Shown in pieces: positions 39,715 to 49,231 of a stretch of 64,000 nt of DNA (position 1 is the stretch's first letter; each line of letters starts with the position of its first letter). Both the position numbers and the translations under genes were made by a program. Origin of the DNA: Gammaproteobacteria bacterium. GTDB lineage: Bacteria; Pseudomonadota; Gammaproteobacteria; Steroidobacterales; Woeseiaceae. A model generated the notes under the pieces. The model was not told where the DNA came from. It worked only from the letters and a program-made list of their open reading frames with translations, and did not search any database. Location: NCBI GenBank assembly GCA_029884455.1, contig JAOUHU010000009.1, positions 17,498 to 81,497 of the forward strand, written 5' to 3'.

Positions 39715-40449
39715 ATGACATCAAATCCGAACATTCCCAAGCATGTTGCCGTAATCATGGACGGTAATGGCCGGTGGGCGCGAAAGCGTGGCTTGCCGCG
39801 GCATATGGGGCATCGTTCGGGTGTATCGGCGGTACGCAATATTGTCGAGGTCGCCGCGAAACGTGGTGTTGATTACCTGACACTGTTTGCATTCAGCAGT
39901 GAGAACTGGAACCGGCCACGCGAGGAAGTCAGCAAGTTGATGGGCTTATTTGTCGAAGCTCTGCAACGAGAAGTTGATGAACTGCATCGTAATAATGTAA
40001 GGCTCGAATTTATCGGCGCGCGACAGCAGTTGCAGGCAAAGTTGTGCGACATGATTTCGGCCGCCGAGCGGCAGACGCACGCTAATAACGGCCTGCGCCT
40101 GCAGGTGGCCGTGGCTTACGGCGGTCGCTGGGACATTGTGCAGGCAGCGCAGTCGCTGGCGAAGCAGGTCGCAGCCGGTGAGCTGCAGCCGGGTGCCATT
40201 GACGATGCGGCATTCTCGAACGAGTTGGCACTGAAGGGAGTTCCTGATCCTGATTTGCTCATCCGCACCGGTGGCGAGCAGCGCATCAGCAATTTTCTGC
40301 TGTGGAATCTCGCCTATGCGGAATTGTGGTTTTGCGACACCCTTTGGCCCGATTTCGGCGAGCAGCAGTTCGACAATGCGCTGGAATTTTATGCGCAGCG
40401 TGAACGCCGTTACGGGCATACTGCTGAACAGGTAGAGGCGGCCAGTTGA
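39715..40449 (+). CDS. uppS: Undecaprenyl diphosphate synthase
   Basis: Cis-prenyltransferase of 244 residues that builds the C55 lipid carrier from FPP and IPP. Motifs: HVAVIMDGNGRWARKRGLPR with the catalytic Asp, FAFSSENWNRP, and the C-terminal RTGGEQRISNFLLWNLAYAE. Chosen start ATG 39715; TTG at 39703 is four codons earlier. The stop overlaps the cdsA start (ATGA). It needs IPP, relevant because MEP-pathway genes are absent from their usual places here. Confidence 0.96.
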   Translation: MTSNPNIPKHVAVIMDGNGRWARKRGLPRHMGHRSGVSAVRNIVEVAAKRGVDYLTLFAFSSENWNRPREEVSKLMGLFVEALQREVDELHRNNVRLEFIGARQQLQAKLCDMISAAERQTHANNGLRLQVAVAYGGRWDIVQAAQSLAKQVAAGELQPGAIDDAAFSNELALKGVPDPDLLIRTGGEQRISNFLLWNLAYAELWFCDTLWPDFGEQQFDNALEFYAQRERRYGHTAEQVEAAS

Positions 40450-41231
40450 TGAAGCAGCGAATTCTGACCGCGATAATTGCGTTGGCGATTCTCGGCGTGC
40501 TGTTGTTTTTCTCGCCGCCATTCTTGGTCAGTGCCGTCATTGGCTTGCTGTTGCTTGCAGGCGCTTGGGAATGGTCCGGGTTCCTGGCCAGGCGCAACAA
40601 TACAACGCGTGTCGTATACGTTCTCATGATTGGTGTCCTGATCGTCGCCATGACGACTGTGCCGGCACCACACAAGGAAATAATTTTGATGTTCAGCCTC
40701 GCCTGGTGGGCGATTGCGCTGTTCTGGACGTTTTTTTTTCCGACACCGATTGCCGAACCTGTGCGCTGGCTGGTCGGCGTATTGGTGCTGGTGCCGCTGC
40801 ACGCGGCATTGATGCTGTTGTATGCCGCTGGTCCGACTGTCCTGTTGTTCGCGTTGTTGGTTGTCTGGGTTGCGGACAGTGGCGCTTACGCCGCGGGCAA
40901 GACGCTCGGCCGGGTGAAGCTAGCGCCGCAAATCAGCCCGGGCAAGACCTGGGAAGGTGTTATTGGCGGATTGCTTGCGGTCATGTTGTTGATTGGCCTG
41001 CGTTCCTTCAAGGTCGAAACCAATTTCGCCGTGCTGGTGCCGTTTTGCCTCGGCGCTGCTGCTTTGTCGGTAGTCGGTGACCTGACGGTCAGCATGTTCA
41101 AGCGCACCGCTGGCTTGAAAGACAGTGGCACGCTGTTCCCTGGCCACGGTGGCGTGCTGGATCGCATCGACAGCGTGGCTGCCGCAGCACCATTGTTTGC
41201 GCTTGGACTGAAGTGGGCAGGTGTCCAATGA
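40449..41231 (+). CDS. cdsA: Phosphatidate cytidylyltransferase
   Basis: Polytopic inner-membrane enzyme of 260 residues making CDP-diacylglycerol. The C-terminal signature SMFKRTAGLKDSGTLFPGHG is complete, preceded by ADSGAYAAGKTLGR. About seven hydrophobic segments are visible. The first codon overlaps the uppS stop. Its own stop overlaps the start of a 42-codon ORF (ATGA), the arrangement expected for dxr in this neighbourhood. Confidence 0.95.
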   Translation: MKQRILTAIIALAILGVLLFFSPPFLVSAVIGLLLLAGAWEWSGFLARRNNTTRVVYVLMIGVLIVAMTTVPAPHKEIILMFSLAWWAIALFWTFFFPTPIAEPVRWLVGVLVLVPLHAALMLLYAAGPTVLLFALLVVWVADSGAYAAGKTLGRVKLAPQISPGKTWEGVIGGLLAVMLLIGLRSFKVETNFAVLVPFCLGAAALSVVGDLTVSMFKRTAGLKDSGTLFPGHGGVLDRIDSVAAAAPLFALGLKWAGVQ

Positions 41232-41356
41232 AGCAATATTCAGTTGCTGTTCAGTTGCGCTGGCTCAGAGTCAGTGCATTGTCGCGGGAACCGGCCGGCT
41301 CGGCCGTGGTCCACTTGTACAGGAAACCAGACGGGGCGTCGATTGCCAATGGGTGA
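41228..41356 (+). pseudogene. 42-codon ORF in the dxr position; possible dxr 5' remnant or small gene
   Basis: Too short for the ORF track. The ATG overlaps the cdsA stop by four bases and the TGA ends inside the rseP start, so it fills the gap completely. It encodes MKQYSVAVQLRWLRVSALS and a further 23 residues. Dxr begins with a short Met-Lys-rich strand leading to LGSTGSIGVSTL. Here MKQYSVAV is in frame, while a +1 frame reads CAGSESV, reminiscent of GSTGSIGV after small indels. That resemblance is weak over so short a stretch. The alternative is a real small protein translated by coupling. Confidence 0.35.
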
Positions 41357-42692
41357 CTTGCTGATCAGTTTGCTGGCTTTCATCGTCGCGATAAGCGTGC
41401 TGGTCGCCGTGCACGAATATGGCCACTACATAGTCGGTCGTTGGACCGGCATGAAGGTATTGCGGTTTTCGATTGGCTTTGGCAAGCCGATCGTCAGCTG
41501 GGTGCGCGGCAAAGATCGCACCGAGTATTGCCTGTCCGCGATTCCGCTTGGCGGCTATGTGCGATTTCTCGACGGTCGCGAAGGCCCGGTGTCGCCGGAA
41601 GACCAGGGGCGTGCGTTTGATCATCGTCCTGTCGCCGCCCGTATCGCAGTCCTGTTAGCAGGCCCGGCATTCAATTTCCTGTTCGCTATCCTTGCCTACT
41701 GGGTGATTTTCGCGAGCGGCGTGCCGACGCTGTTGCCCGCGGTCGGTGAGGTCGCGCCCGGATCACATGCGGCCCGTGCCGGATTGCAGACCGGTGACCG
41801 TATTCTCGCGGTGGGTAACGCGAATACCGGCGACTGGGAAACGGCGCTGGTTGGGATGCTTGATCAGATGATCAGCGGTGGCGACATAACGTTGACCTTG
41901 CGTAATGACGCTGGCGTGCAGCGTTCCGCGACACTTGTCGTCGGCAGTGACGCGGCGCGGCTGACCGAACCGGGCATGTTGTTTGACGGTCTCGGCTTCG
42001 TCCCCTGGCAACCGCCGGCCGTGATTGCGAATGTTACGCCGGGCGGCGCCGCCAGCGAAGTTGATCTTGTTGCCGGTGACCGGGTAATTGCCGTTGCCGG
42101 TAGCCCGGTGCGTACCGCGGATGACCTGATCCGCGAGGTGTCGTCACGGCCCGGCGAAACGGTTGCCCTGCAATATTATCGTGACCAGGAGTTGCGGGAT
42201 GTTGACATCACTATCCGCGCAGAAACCACGCAGCAGGGAGTGATCGGTCGCATCGGCGTTGCCGTCAGCAGCGATTATGGCGATCTTGCCTACTTGCGCA
42301 AGTTCGGCCCGCTGGCCGCCGTGAGTGAGTCTGTTGAGAAGACCTGGGCGACGATGACCTTCACGGTCCGCATGCTGGGGCGAATGGTGACTGGCGATGT
42401 CTCGTTGCGGAACATTAGCGGGCCTATCAAGATTGCGGAATATGCCGGCGACTCCGCGGCACGCGGCAGCCGCGAATTTTTGACATTTCTGGCGCTGGTC
42501 AGTATCAGCCTCGGCATTCTCAATCTGCTGCCTGTGCCAGTACTTGATGGCGGGCAGATCGTATTCCAGACCGTCGAGCTGCTCAAAGGCAGCCCGGTTT
42601 CGGAACGCTCGCAAATTCTCGGCCAGCAGTTCGGTATCGTTGCCTTGATATTGCTGATGAGCTTCGCGTTTTACAACGACTTGACGGGATAG
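41349..42692 (+). CDS. rseP: Regulated intramembrane zinc protease RseP
   Basis: Site-2 protease of 447 residues. The zinc motif HEYGH is at residues 22-26 in the first helix; the third metal ligand lies in LLPVPVLDGGQIVF near the C-terminus. Two PDZ domains occupy about residues 110-290 (VAPGSHAARAGLQTGDRI; VTPGGAASEVDLVAGDRV). It cleaves RseA to release sigma E and removes signal-peptide remnants. The track ORF starts 35 codons too early; ATG 41349 gives the canonical N-terminus. Confidence 0.95.
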   Translation: MGDLLISLLAFIVAISVLVAVHEYGHYIVGRWTGMKVLRFSIGFGKPIVSWVRGKDRTEYCLSAIPLGGYVRFLDGREGPVSPEDQGRAFDHRPVAARIAVLLAGPAFNFLFAILAYWVIFASGVPTLLPAVGEVAPGSHAARAGLQTGDRILAVGNANTGDWETALVGMLDQMISGGDITLTLRNDAGVQRSATLVVGSDAARLTEPGMLFDGLGFVPWQPPAVIANVTPGGAASEVDLVAGDRVIAVAGSPVRTADDLIREVSSRPGETVALQYYRDQELRDVDITIRAETTQQGVIGRIGVAVSSDYGDLAYLRKFGPLAAVSESVEKTWATMTFTVRMLGRMVTGDVSLRNISGPIKIAEYAGDSAARGSREFLTFLALVSISLGILNLLPVPVLDGGQIVFQTVELLKGSPVSERSQILGQQFGIVALILLMSFAFYNDLTG

Positions 42693-42702
42693 CGGTATTG
42701 CA

Positions 42703-45090
42703 ATGAAGAATTGCAGCAAAATCGGGTTCGCCCTGCTTATGACATGGTTGCTGCTACCGCCGGCTGTCGTGGCGGATGAGTTCGTCGTAACCGACATGCG
42801 GGTGGAAGGCCTGCAACGAATTTCCGAGGGTACGGTGTTCAACTATTTGCCAGTCAATATTGGCGATACGGTCGACGACATCCGTATCCAGGAGTCGATT
42901 CGTACACTGTATTCACAGGGTCTTTTCGACAACATCGAAATGCGTCGCGACGGCGGCCTGTTGATCATAGCTGTGCATGAGCGGCCGTCGATCGAGAGCT
43001 TCCAGATTGAAGGTAACAAGGACATCAAGACCGAAGACCTGACGGAGTCGTTGCGCGGTGTCGGTCTTGCCAAGGGACGTACCTTTGATCCTTCCATCCT
43101 GGAAAACGTGCAGATGGCGCTGCGCGAGCAATACTATGATCGCGGCAAGTACGCCGTTAAGGTTGATTCGTATGTTCAGGAACGGCCGAACAACACGGTT
43201 CGCGTCGGTTTCAATATTGTGGAGGGCGACCGGGCCAGGATTCGGCAGGTGAACATCGTCGGCAACCAGATTTTCAGCGAGGAAGATATTCGCGAGAACT
43301 TTGAACTTGATACCGCCAACTGGCTGTCATGGTTCAGGCAGGACGATCGTTATTCGAAGGAAGCTCTCGAGGGAGACCTTGAAAAACTGCGATCCTTTTA
43401 TATGGACCGCGGCTATGCGGATTTTCGCGTCGACTCAACGCAGGTCGCGATTTCGCCGAACAAGAAGGATATTTTCGTCACCGTAGGCGTGCATGAAGGC
43501 GAGTTGTACAAGATTTCCGAAGTAAAACTGGTCGGCGACATGGTGATTCCCGACTTGCTGCTCAGGGCGATGGTGCTGGCGCAGCCTGGCTCGATCTTCA
43601 ACCAGGCATTATTGACCCAATCGGTCGAACTGATGAAGTTCCGGCTTGGCGAACAGGGTTACGCGAATGCCGAAATTGAACCTGTGCCGGAACTGGATTA
43701 CGACACCAAGGAAGCGGCGGTTACTTTTTACGTAGATCCGAAAAGTCGCGTCTATGTGCGTCGTATCAATTTCAAAGGTATCGACCAGGTCGACGATGAG
43801 GTTTTGCGACGCGAAATGCGCCAGATGGAGAGCGCCTATCTTTCCAATCGGCTTGTAGAGAGATCCAAGATCCGACTGCAACGCCTGCCGTACATCGAAT
43901 CGGTGGAAACCAAAAACGTGCCGGTGGCCGGAAGTCCGGATCTGGTCGATGTTGATTTCGAGCTCAAGTACCGGATGCCGGGCCAGTTCAGCGGTGGTAT
44001 CGGCTACTCGGAATCGCAGAGCCTGATGTTGAACGGTAGTATCGTACACACAAATTTTCTTGGTACCGGCAACCGCGTTGCGCTGGAGCTGGTATCCGGT
44101 CGTTACCAAAAGCTGTACAGCCTGTCGCACACCGATCCGGCAAGGACTATTGACGGTGTGCGGCGCACTGTTGGTGTCAACTATCGCGATATCACTCAAT
44201 TCACCTCGTCATCATCGGATTTCTCGACCACCAGCGCCGGCGCTACGCTGGATTACGGTTATCCCATCTCCGAATTCCAATCGGTATCTTTCGGTCTGAA
44301 CTACCAACATGCGGAATTGCTGTCGTCAACCAACAGTACGCAGCAGGCGCAGGACTGGGTGCTGAATAACGGCGATCCGTTTCTCGAAACGGTTGGTAAT
44401 GGCGGTGTGTTTTTTGGTACGGCGTACGATGCGGTCGAACTGGTAGCGGGTTGGTCATTCGATAGCCGCAATCGGGCTTTGTTTGCCGATCGCGGTACCT
44501 CGCAGCAGGTCTATGCCGCGGTGACGATTCCCGGCAGTGACGTCGAGTACTACACAGCGCGTTACAATTTCACCAAGTATTTTCCGCTCAGCCGGCGCTG
44601 GACGCTGGCCTATAATCTCGAGACAGCAATCGGCCAGGCGTTGGGCGACACCACGGCAATACCGCCATATAAACAGTTCTACGGAGGTGGTCCCAATTCT
44701 GTGCGCGGCTTCAAGGAGTCCTACCTCGGACCCCGTGACACCTTCGGTAATCCCTACGGGGGCAACGTTATGTTTGCCAGTCAGTTAGAGCTTATACTGC
44801 CGCTGCCGCAAAAGTTCGCGACCCAGGCCCGGGCGAGCCTGTTCTACGATCTCGGCAACGTTTTTAATACCGGCGAGGTCAATTTCACGGACAAGCTGGG
44901 ATCGCCGGTAGAATACAAGCCGGACTTCGACGAACTGCGTGCGTCGGTAGGTATTGGCGTACAATGGCTGTCCCCGATGGGATTGTTCCGATTCAGCTAT
45001 GCGTTCCCGCTGAACGAGTATGCAGGCAACGACAGGTACTACAAAGATGAGCTGGAACGATTCCAGTTCTCCATTGGACAAGCGTTTTAA
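42703..45090 (+). CDS. bamA: Outer-membrane protein assembly factor BamA
   Basis: Essential Omp85 protein of 795 residues. Signal peptide ending near PPAVVADEF, five POTRA domains (first begins VTDMRVEGLQRISEGTVF; about residues 25-420), then a 16-strand barrel. The barrel lid motif VRGF is visible in GGPNSVRGFKESYLGP, and the last residues IGQAF end in the aromatic residue recognised by the Bam machine. Followed by skp, as in E. coli. Confidence 0.97.
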   Translation: MKNCSKIGFALLMTWLLLPPAVVADEFVVTDMRVEGLQRISEGTVFNYLPVNIGDTVDDIRIQESIRTLYSQGLFDNIEMRRDGGLLIIAVHERPSIESFQIEGNKDIKTEDLTESLRGVGLAKGRTFDPSILENVQMALREQYYDRGKYAVKVDSYVQERPNNTVRVGFNIVEGDRARIRQVNIVGNQIFSEEDIRENFELDTANWLSWFRQDDRYSKEALEGDLEKLRSFYMDRGYADFRVDSTQVAISPNKKDIFVTVGVHEGELYKISEVKLVGDMVIPDLLLRAMVLAQPGSIFNQALLTQSVELMKFRLGEQGYANAEIEPVPELDYDTKEAAVTFYVDPKSRVYVRRINFKGIDQVDDEVLRREMRQMESAYLSNRLVERSKIRLQRLPYIESVETKNVPVAGSPDLVDVDFELKYRMPGQFSGGIGYSESQSLMLNGSIVHTNFLGTGNRVALELVSGRYQKLYSLSHTDPARTIDGVRRTVGVNYRDITQFTSSSSDFSTTSAGATLDYGYPISEFQSVSFGLNYQHAELLSSTNSTQQAQDWVLNNGDPFLETVGNGGVFFGTAYDAVELVAGWSFDSRNRALFADRGTSQQVYAAVTIPGSDVEYYTARYNFTKYFPLSRRWTLAYNLETAIGQALGDTTAIPPYKQFYGGGPNSVRGFKESYLGPRDTFGNPYGGNVMFASQLELILPLPQKFATQARASLFYDLGNVFNTGEVNFTDKLGSPVEYKPDFDELRASVGIGVQWLSPMGLFRFSYAFPLNEYAGNDRYYKDELERFQFSIGQAF

Positions 45091-45105
45091 GGAATGGAAT
45101 TTAAT

Positions 45106-45642
45106 ATGAGTTTTGTAAAGAAAGGTGTTTCGGTATTTATTGGGATTGCGTTGATCGCCGGGTTTGCATTGCCGGCCGATGCACAGAATCTTCGCATTGG
45201 CGTTGTGAACATTCAGGCGCTGATGGAACAGGCACCACAAACAAAATCGGCAATGGATGCGCTGCAGGAAGAGTTTGCACCAAGGCAACGCGAGTTCATT
45301 GCGAAGCAGAAGGAATTCGAGGACCTGCAGGCGAAGGCGCAAAAAGATGCGGCCGTGATGGGAGAGACCGAGCGACGCAATGCAGAGAAGGACTTGCGCG
45401 ACCTGCAACGTGAAGTTACACGTTTGCAGACTGAGTTTCGCGAAGACCTGAATCTGCGACAGAATGAGGAACTCGGCAAACTGCAGCGCGCGCTGCTCAA
45501 GGAAGTGCAGGACTATGCGCAGCAGGAAGGCTACGATCTTATCGTGGGGGATGGCGTTTTGTTCGCAAGCACGGCGGTGAATATTACACCGGCTGTGCTG
45601 CAGGCCGTCGAAGCGAATTTCCAGGCCACAGGCGCACGTTAG
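45106..45642 (+). CDS. skp: Periplasmic chaperone Skp/OmpH
   Basis: Protein of 178 residues with a signal peptide (FVKKGVSVFIGIALIAGFALPADA) and a mature part starting LRIGVVNIQALMEQAP. The middle is a long charged coiled coil (residues about 55-135) forming the tentacle that holds unfolded outer-membrane proteins. ATG 45106 gives the better signal peptide; ATG 45094 has AAGGA almost touching it, so is less likely. Confidence 0.93.
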   Translation: MSFVKKGVSVFIGIALIAGFALPADAQNLRIGVVNIQALMEQAPQTKSAMDALQEEFAPRQREFIAKQKEFEDLQAKAQKDAAVMGETERRNAEKDLRDLQREVTRLQTEFREDLNLRQNEELGKLQRALLKEVQDYAQQEGYDLIVGDGVLFASTAVNITPAVLQAVEANFQATGAR

Positions 45643-45682
45643 TATCGGCGTTGCCAGGTTGGCCGGATTTGTGGCTCCAGTA

Positions 45683-46696
45683 ATGCCAATCCGTCTCGGA
45701 GAACTCGCCAGGCAATTCGACTGCAAGTTGTTGGGTGACGCCGAGGTGCAGATCGCATCTGTCGCCTCGCTTGGCAGTGCCGGTCCGGACGCGCTGAGCT
45801 TTCTCTCGGGTGCTGCATTCAAGCAGCAGCTGGCGACTACCAGGGCAGCTGCCGTTATCGTCAGGGCGGCCGATGCGAAGGACTGTCCGACAGCAAGCCT
45901 GGTCCATGAAAATCCGTATGCGTGCTATGCGCGTATCGCCGACTTTCTGTATCCGCCGCCGGCTATCGAGCCCGGCATCCATCGATCGGCTGAGCTTGCC
46001 GCGAGCGCTCGCATTTCACCTTCCGCACAAATCTCTGCACATGTTTGCATCGGCGAGCGCTCGATCATTGGTGACCACACGTACATTGCGCCTGGCTGTA
46101 TCATCGGCGATGACTGCAGGATCGGTAGCAACGGCAGGATGCTGGCGAACGTTACGGTAGTGAGCAGGGTTACGATTGGTAATCGTTTTATACTGCACCC
46201 GGGCGTGGTAATTGGTTCCGACGGGTTTGGCAATGCAATGACGCCCCAGGGCTGGGTCAAGGTGCCGCAACTGGGCGGAGTACGCGTCGGCGACGATGTG
46301 GAAGTCGGTGCCAACTCAGCCATCGACCTTGGCGCGCTGGAAGACACAGTGATTGGCGACGGCGTACGCATCGATAACCTGGTGCACGTAGCGCACAACG
46401 TCAAGATTGGCGCACATACCGCCATTGCGGGGCAATGTGGTTTTTCCGGCAGCGTGACCATTGGTCAGCGCTGCATGTTCGGCGGCCAGTCCGGTGTGGC
46501 CGGCCACCTTACGATCTGCGACGATGTGATCGTAAATGGCAAGGGACTGATTACCAAGAGCATCACGCAGCCCGGCGTATACAGCTCTGCTTTCCCGTCC
46601 GAGCCTGTCAATGAATGGAATCGCATCGTGGCCCGGATCCGGCGGCTGGGCAATTTGATCGAGCGCATCAGCAAACTGGAGAAACGCGAGTCGTGA
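45683..46696 (+). CDS. lpxD: UDP-3-O-(3-hydroxyacyl)glucosamine N-acyltransferase
   Basis: Lipid A enzyme of 337 residues: an N-terminal uridine-binding domain (IRLGELARQFDCKLLGDAEV) and a left-handed hexapeptide-repeat helix. The catalytic His lies in NLVHVAHNVKIG, with AGQCGFSGSVTIG after it and a C-terminal helix. The internal ATG 45683 was preferred over the track TTG at 45659 because it gives the family start. It overlaps lpxA by four bases; fabZ, normally in between, is absent. Confidence 0.96.
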   Translation: MPIRLGELARQFDCKLLGDAEVQIASVASLGSAGPDALSFLSGAAFKQQLATTRAAAVIVRAADAKDCPTASLVHENPYACYARIADFLYPPPAIEPGIHRSAELAASARISPSAQISAHVCIGERSIIGDHTYIAPGCIIGDDCRIGSNGRMLANVTVVSRVTIGNRFILHPGVVIGSDGFGNAMTPQGWVKVPQLGGVRVGDDVEVGANSAIDLGALEDTVIGDGVRIDNLVHVAHNVKIGAHTAIAGQCGFSGSVTIGQRCMFGGQSGVAGHLTICDDVIVNGKGLITKSITQPGVYSSAFPSEPVNEWNRIVARIRRLGNLIERISKLEKRES

Positions 46697-47463
46697 TTCA
46701 TGCAACTGCAATCGTGTCTGGCAGTGCGAAAATTGCGGATGACGTCGAGATCGGCGCCTATGCCATCATTGGCGACAATGTCGAGATTGGCAGTGGCACT
46801 TGTATCGATTCACACGTAGTTGTCAGCGGCCCGACCGTTATTGGCAAGCACAACCATATCTATCAATTTGCGTCGATAGGCGACGATCCCCAGGACAAGA
46901 AATACGCCAATGAACCGACACGACTGACTATTGGCGATCACAATACGATTCGCGAATTCTGCACGATCAGTCGTGGCACGATTCAGGACCAGGGACTGAC
47001 AACTCTCGGTGATGACAACTGGATCATGGCGTACGTGCATATTGCGCACGACTGCCGGATCGGCAGTCACACGATCATGGCCAATAACACCACTTTGGCT
47101 GGACATGTGCACGTTGGCGACTGGGTGATAATGGGCGGCTTTTCCGGCGCACACCAGTTCTGTCATATTGGCGCGCATGCGTTTCTTGGCATGTATACCG
47201 GCATCAATCGCGATGTTCCGGCCTACGTCATGGTCTCGGGAAATCCCGGCGTACCACGCGGTATCAATAGCGAAGGCCTGAAACGGCGAGGCTTCGATGC
47301 CGATCAGCTTCGAAACATAAAGAACGCGTACCGCCTCGTTTATCGTGATGGTCTGAAATTAACCGAGGCGATCGCTGAACTTGAACAGCGGCTGCCAACA
47401 CAGCCCGAACTCGGCATTCTTATTGCTTCGCTGCGCATGTCCGAGCGCGGCATAGTTCGCTAG
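46693..47463 (+). CDS. lpxA: UDP-N-acetylglucosamine acyltransferase
   Basis: First enzyme of lipid A synthesis, 256 residues (E. coli 262). The GTG start overlaps the lpxD stop; the track ORF begins 26 codons upstream in lpxD. Hexapeptide repeats run to about residue 185, with the catalytic His in WIMAYVHIAHDCRIGSH, then the helical C-terminal domain (GLKRRGFDADQLRNIKNAYR). Acyl-chain length preference cannot be judged confidently. Confidence 0.96.
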   Translation: MIHATAIVSGSAKIADDVEIGAYAIIGDNVEIGSGTCIDSHVVVSGPTVIGKHNHIYQFASIGDDPQDKKYANEPTRLTIGDHNTIREFCTISRGTIQDQGLTTLGDDNWIMAYVHIAHDCRIGSHTIMANNTTLAGHVHVGDWVIMGGFSGAHQFCHIGAHAFLGMYTGINRDVPAYVMVSGNPGVPRGINSEGLKRRGFDADQLRNIKNAYRLVYRDGLKLTEAIAELEQRLPTQPELGILIASLRMSERGIVR

Positions 47464-47468
47464 TCGAA

Positions 47469-48629
47469 ATGCGTATTGCCCTGGTTGCTGGTGAAGCCTC
47501 CGGCGATTTGCTCGGCGCCGGCCTGATTCGTGCCGTACGCGAGAAGATTCCGGGTGCCCAATTTCAGGGCGTTGCTGGTCCGGCCATGATCGCGGCCGGT
47601 TGCGAACGGCTTGCCGATAGCGAGTCGCTTGCGGTGATGGGGCTGATCGAACCGCTGGCTGAAATACCAAAACTGCTGCGGCTGCGCCGCGCACTGACCA
47701 GGCGGTGGCAGGCGTCACCGCCGGATGTGTTTGTCGGCATTGATGCGCCGGACTTTAATCTTGGACTGGAAAAGGCGTTGCGCAAGTCGGGCATACCTAC
47801 GGTGCATTACGTCTGCCCGTCGATATGGGCATGGCGCGCCGGTCGCATCAAAACGATTCGCAAGGCAGCGGATCGTGTACTCTGCATCCTGCCGTTCGAG
47901 AAAAAAATTCTCGATGCACAGGGCGTTGATGCCGTATTTGTCGGTCACCCCAAGGCAGATCACCTGGCGACTGATATCGATGCGGAGTCAGCGCGTCGCA
48001 TCCTTGACCTTGATGGTCGAACGGTTATTGCGGTGTTGCCTGGCAGCCGCAAGAGCGAGGTGACGCGGCTTGGCCCGGTATTCGTGGCCGCAGCGGCTAT
48101 CCTCGCGCAGTCCGACGAGCAGTTGCGGTTTGTTACGCCGGTTGCCGCACCACGGCTGCGGCCATTGATCGAAGCCCAGATTGCGGCCGCCGGCATGCGC
48201 GACCGCTTTACACTGATTGACGGGGATTCGATCGAGGCGATGTCCGCTGCGCATGTCGTGCTGCTGGCCTCAGGCACCGCTGCGCTGGAGTCTGCGCTGT
48301 TGTGCAAGCCAATGGTGGCAGCGTATCGTGTTGCTGAAATAACCGCCCGAATCCTCGATATTTTCGGCCTGGTGAAGACGCCGTATTTCACCTTGCCGAA
48401 CCTGCTGACCGAGGAGCCGCTGGTGCCGGAACTGATTCAATGGGCGGTGACTCCGGATGCGGTGGCGGCGGCGGTACAGGCCATGCTTGCGGACCCCGAA
48501 CGGCGAGCGGCGATTGCCGGTCGATTTGCTAAACTGCGTGTGGAACTTGCGCTCGATGCGGATCGCCGTGCCGCCGACGCAGTAATCGATCTCGCAACCA
48601 GGACCGGGCAACACCATCCGACGCCGTAA
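47469..48629 (+). CDS. lpxB: Lipid-A-disaccharide synthase
   Basis: Membrane-associated GT19 glycosyltransferase of 386 residues joining UDP-2,3-diacylglucosamine and lipid X. Motifs: [52 protein letters not shown], and [20 protein letters not shown] near the C-terminus. It is 5 bp after lpxA and its stop overlaps rnhB (TAATG). Confidence 0.96.
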   Translation: MRIALVAGEASGDLLGAGLIRAVREKIPGAQFQGVAGPAMIAAGCERLADSESLAVMGLIEPLAEIPKLLRLRRALTRRWQASPPDVFVGIDAPDFNLGLEKALRKSGIPTVHYVCPSIWAWRAGRIKTIRKAADRVLCILPFEKKILDAQGVDAVFVGHPKADHLATDIDAESARRILDLDGRTVIAVLPGSRKSEVTRLGPVFVAAAAILAQSDEQLRFVTPVAAPRLRPLIEAQIAAAGMRDRFTLIDGDSIEAMSAAHVVLLASGTAALESALLCKPMVAAYRVAEITARILDIFGLVKTPYFTLPNLLTEEPLVPELIQWAVTPDAVAAAVQAMLADPERRAAIAGRFAKLRVELALDADRRAADAVIDLATRTGQHHPTP

Positions 48630-49231
48630 TGCTGCAAGGACTGCTATTTCAATCTGATGGCCCCATCGCCGGGGTCGACGAAGCCGGCCGCGGCCCGCTC
48701 GCGGGCCCGGTGGTTGCTGCGGCCGTGATTCTCGATCCGGCGCGGCCAATCGCAGGGCTGGCGGATTCGAAAAAGTTGTCCGCAGCACGGCGCGAAGAAC
48801 TGGCGGCTGCCATCCGCGTCAACGCCACAGCCTGGTCGGTGGCGTGGGCAGACCCAGCCGAGATAGACGTGCTAAATATCCTGCGGGCCACGATGCTGGC
48901 GATGCGCAGGGCCTTGCTCGGCCTTGCGATTGTGCCGGCAGCGGTACAGGTGGACGGCAACCGCTTGCCGGACTTGCTTATCGGCTACCGCTGGTTGCGC
49001 GGTGAGGCCATCGTCGGCGGCGACGACAAGGTGGCCGCTATCAGCGCGGCCTCGATTATTGCGAAAACGACCCGCGATCGAATCATGTGCGAGATCGATC
49101 AGTTGTATCCGGCCTACGAATTTGCGCGCCACAAGGGTTACGGAACCGCGGTGCACCGCATGCGCCTGCGGCAGCACGGTCCCTGCGAACACCATCGGCA
49201 GAGTTTCGCGCCGGTAAGGATGGCTATGTGA
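48629..49231 (+). CDS. rnhB: Ribonuclease HII
   Basis: Enzyme of 200 residues that nicks RNA in RNA-DNA hybrids, including single ribonucleotides. The catalytic motif [20 protein letters not shown] carries the DEAG pair; further acidic residues fall in KSAxx-type and [10 protein letters not shown] regions, and [14 protein letters not shown] and HKGYGTAVH are conserved. The stop overlaps the dnaE GTG (GTGA). Confidence 0.95.
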   Translation: MLQGLLFQSDGPIAGVDEAGRGPLAGPVVAAAVILDPARPIAGLADSKKLSAARREELAAAIRVNATAWSVAWADPAEIDVLNILRATMLAMRRALLGLAIVPAAVQVDGNRLPDLLIGYRWLRGEAIVGGDDKVAAISAASIIAKTTRDRIMCEIDQLYPAYEFARHKGYGTAVHRMRLRQHGPCEHHRQSFAPVRMAM

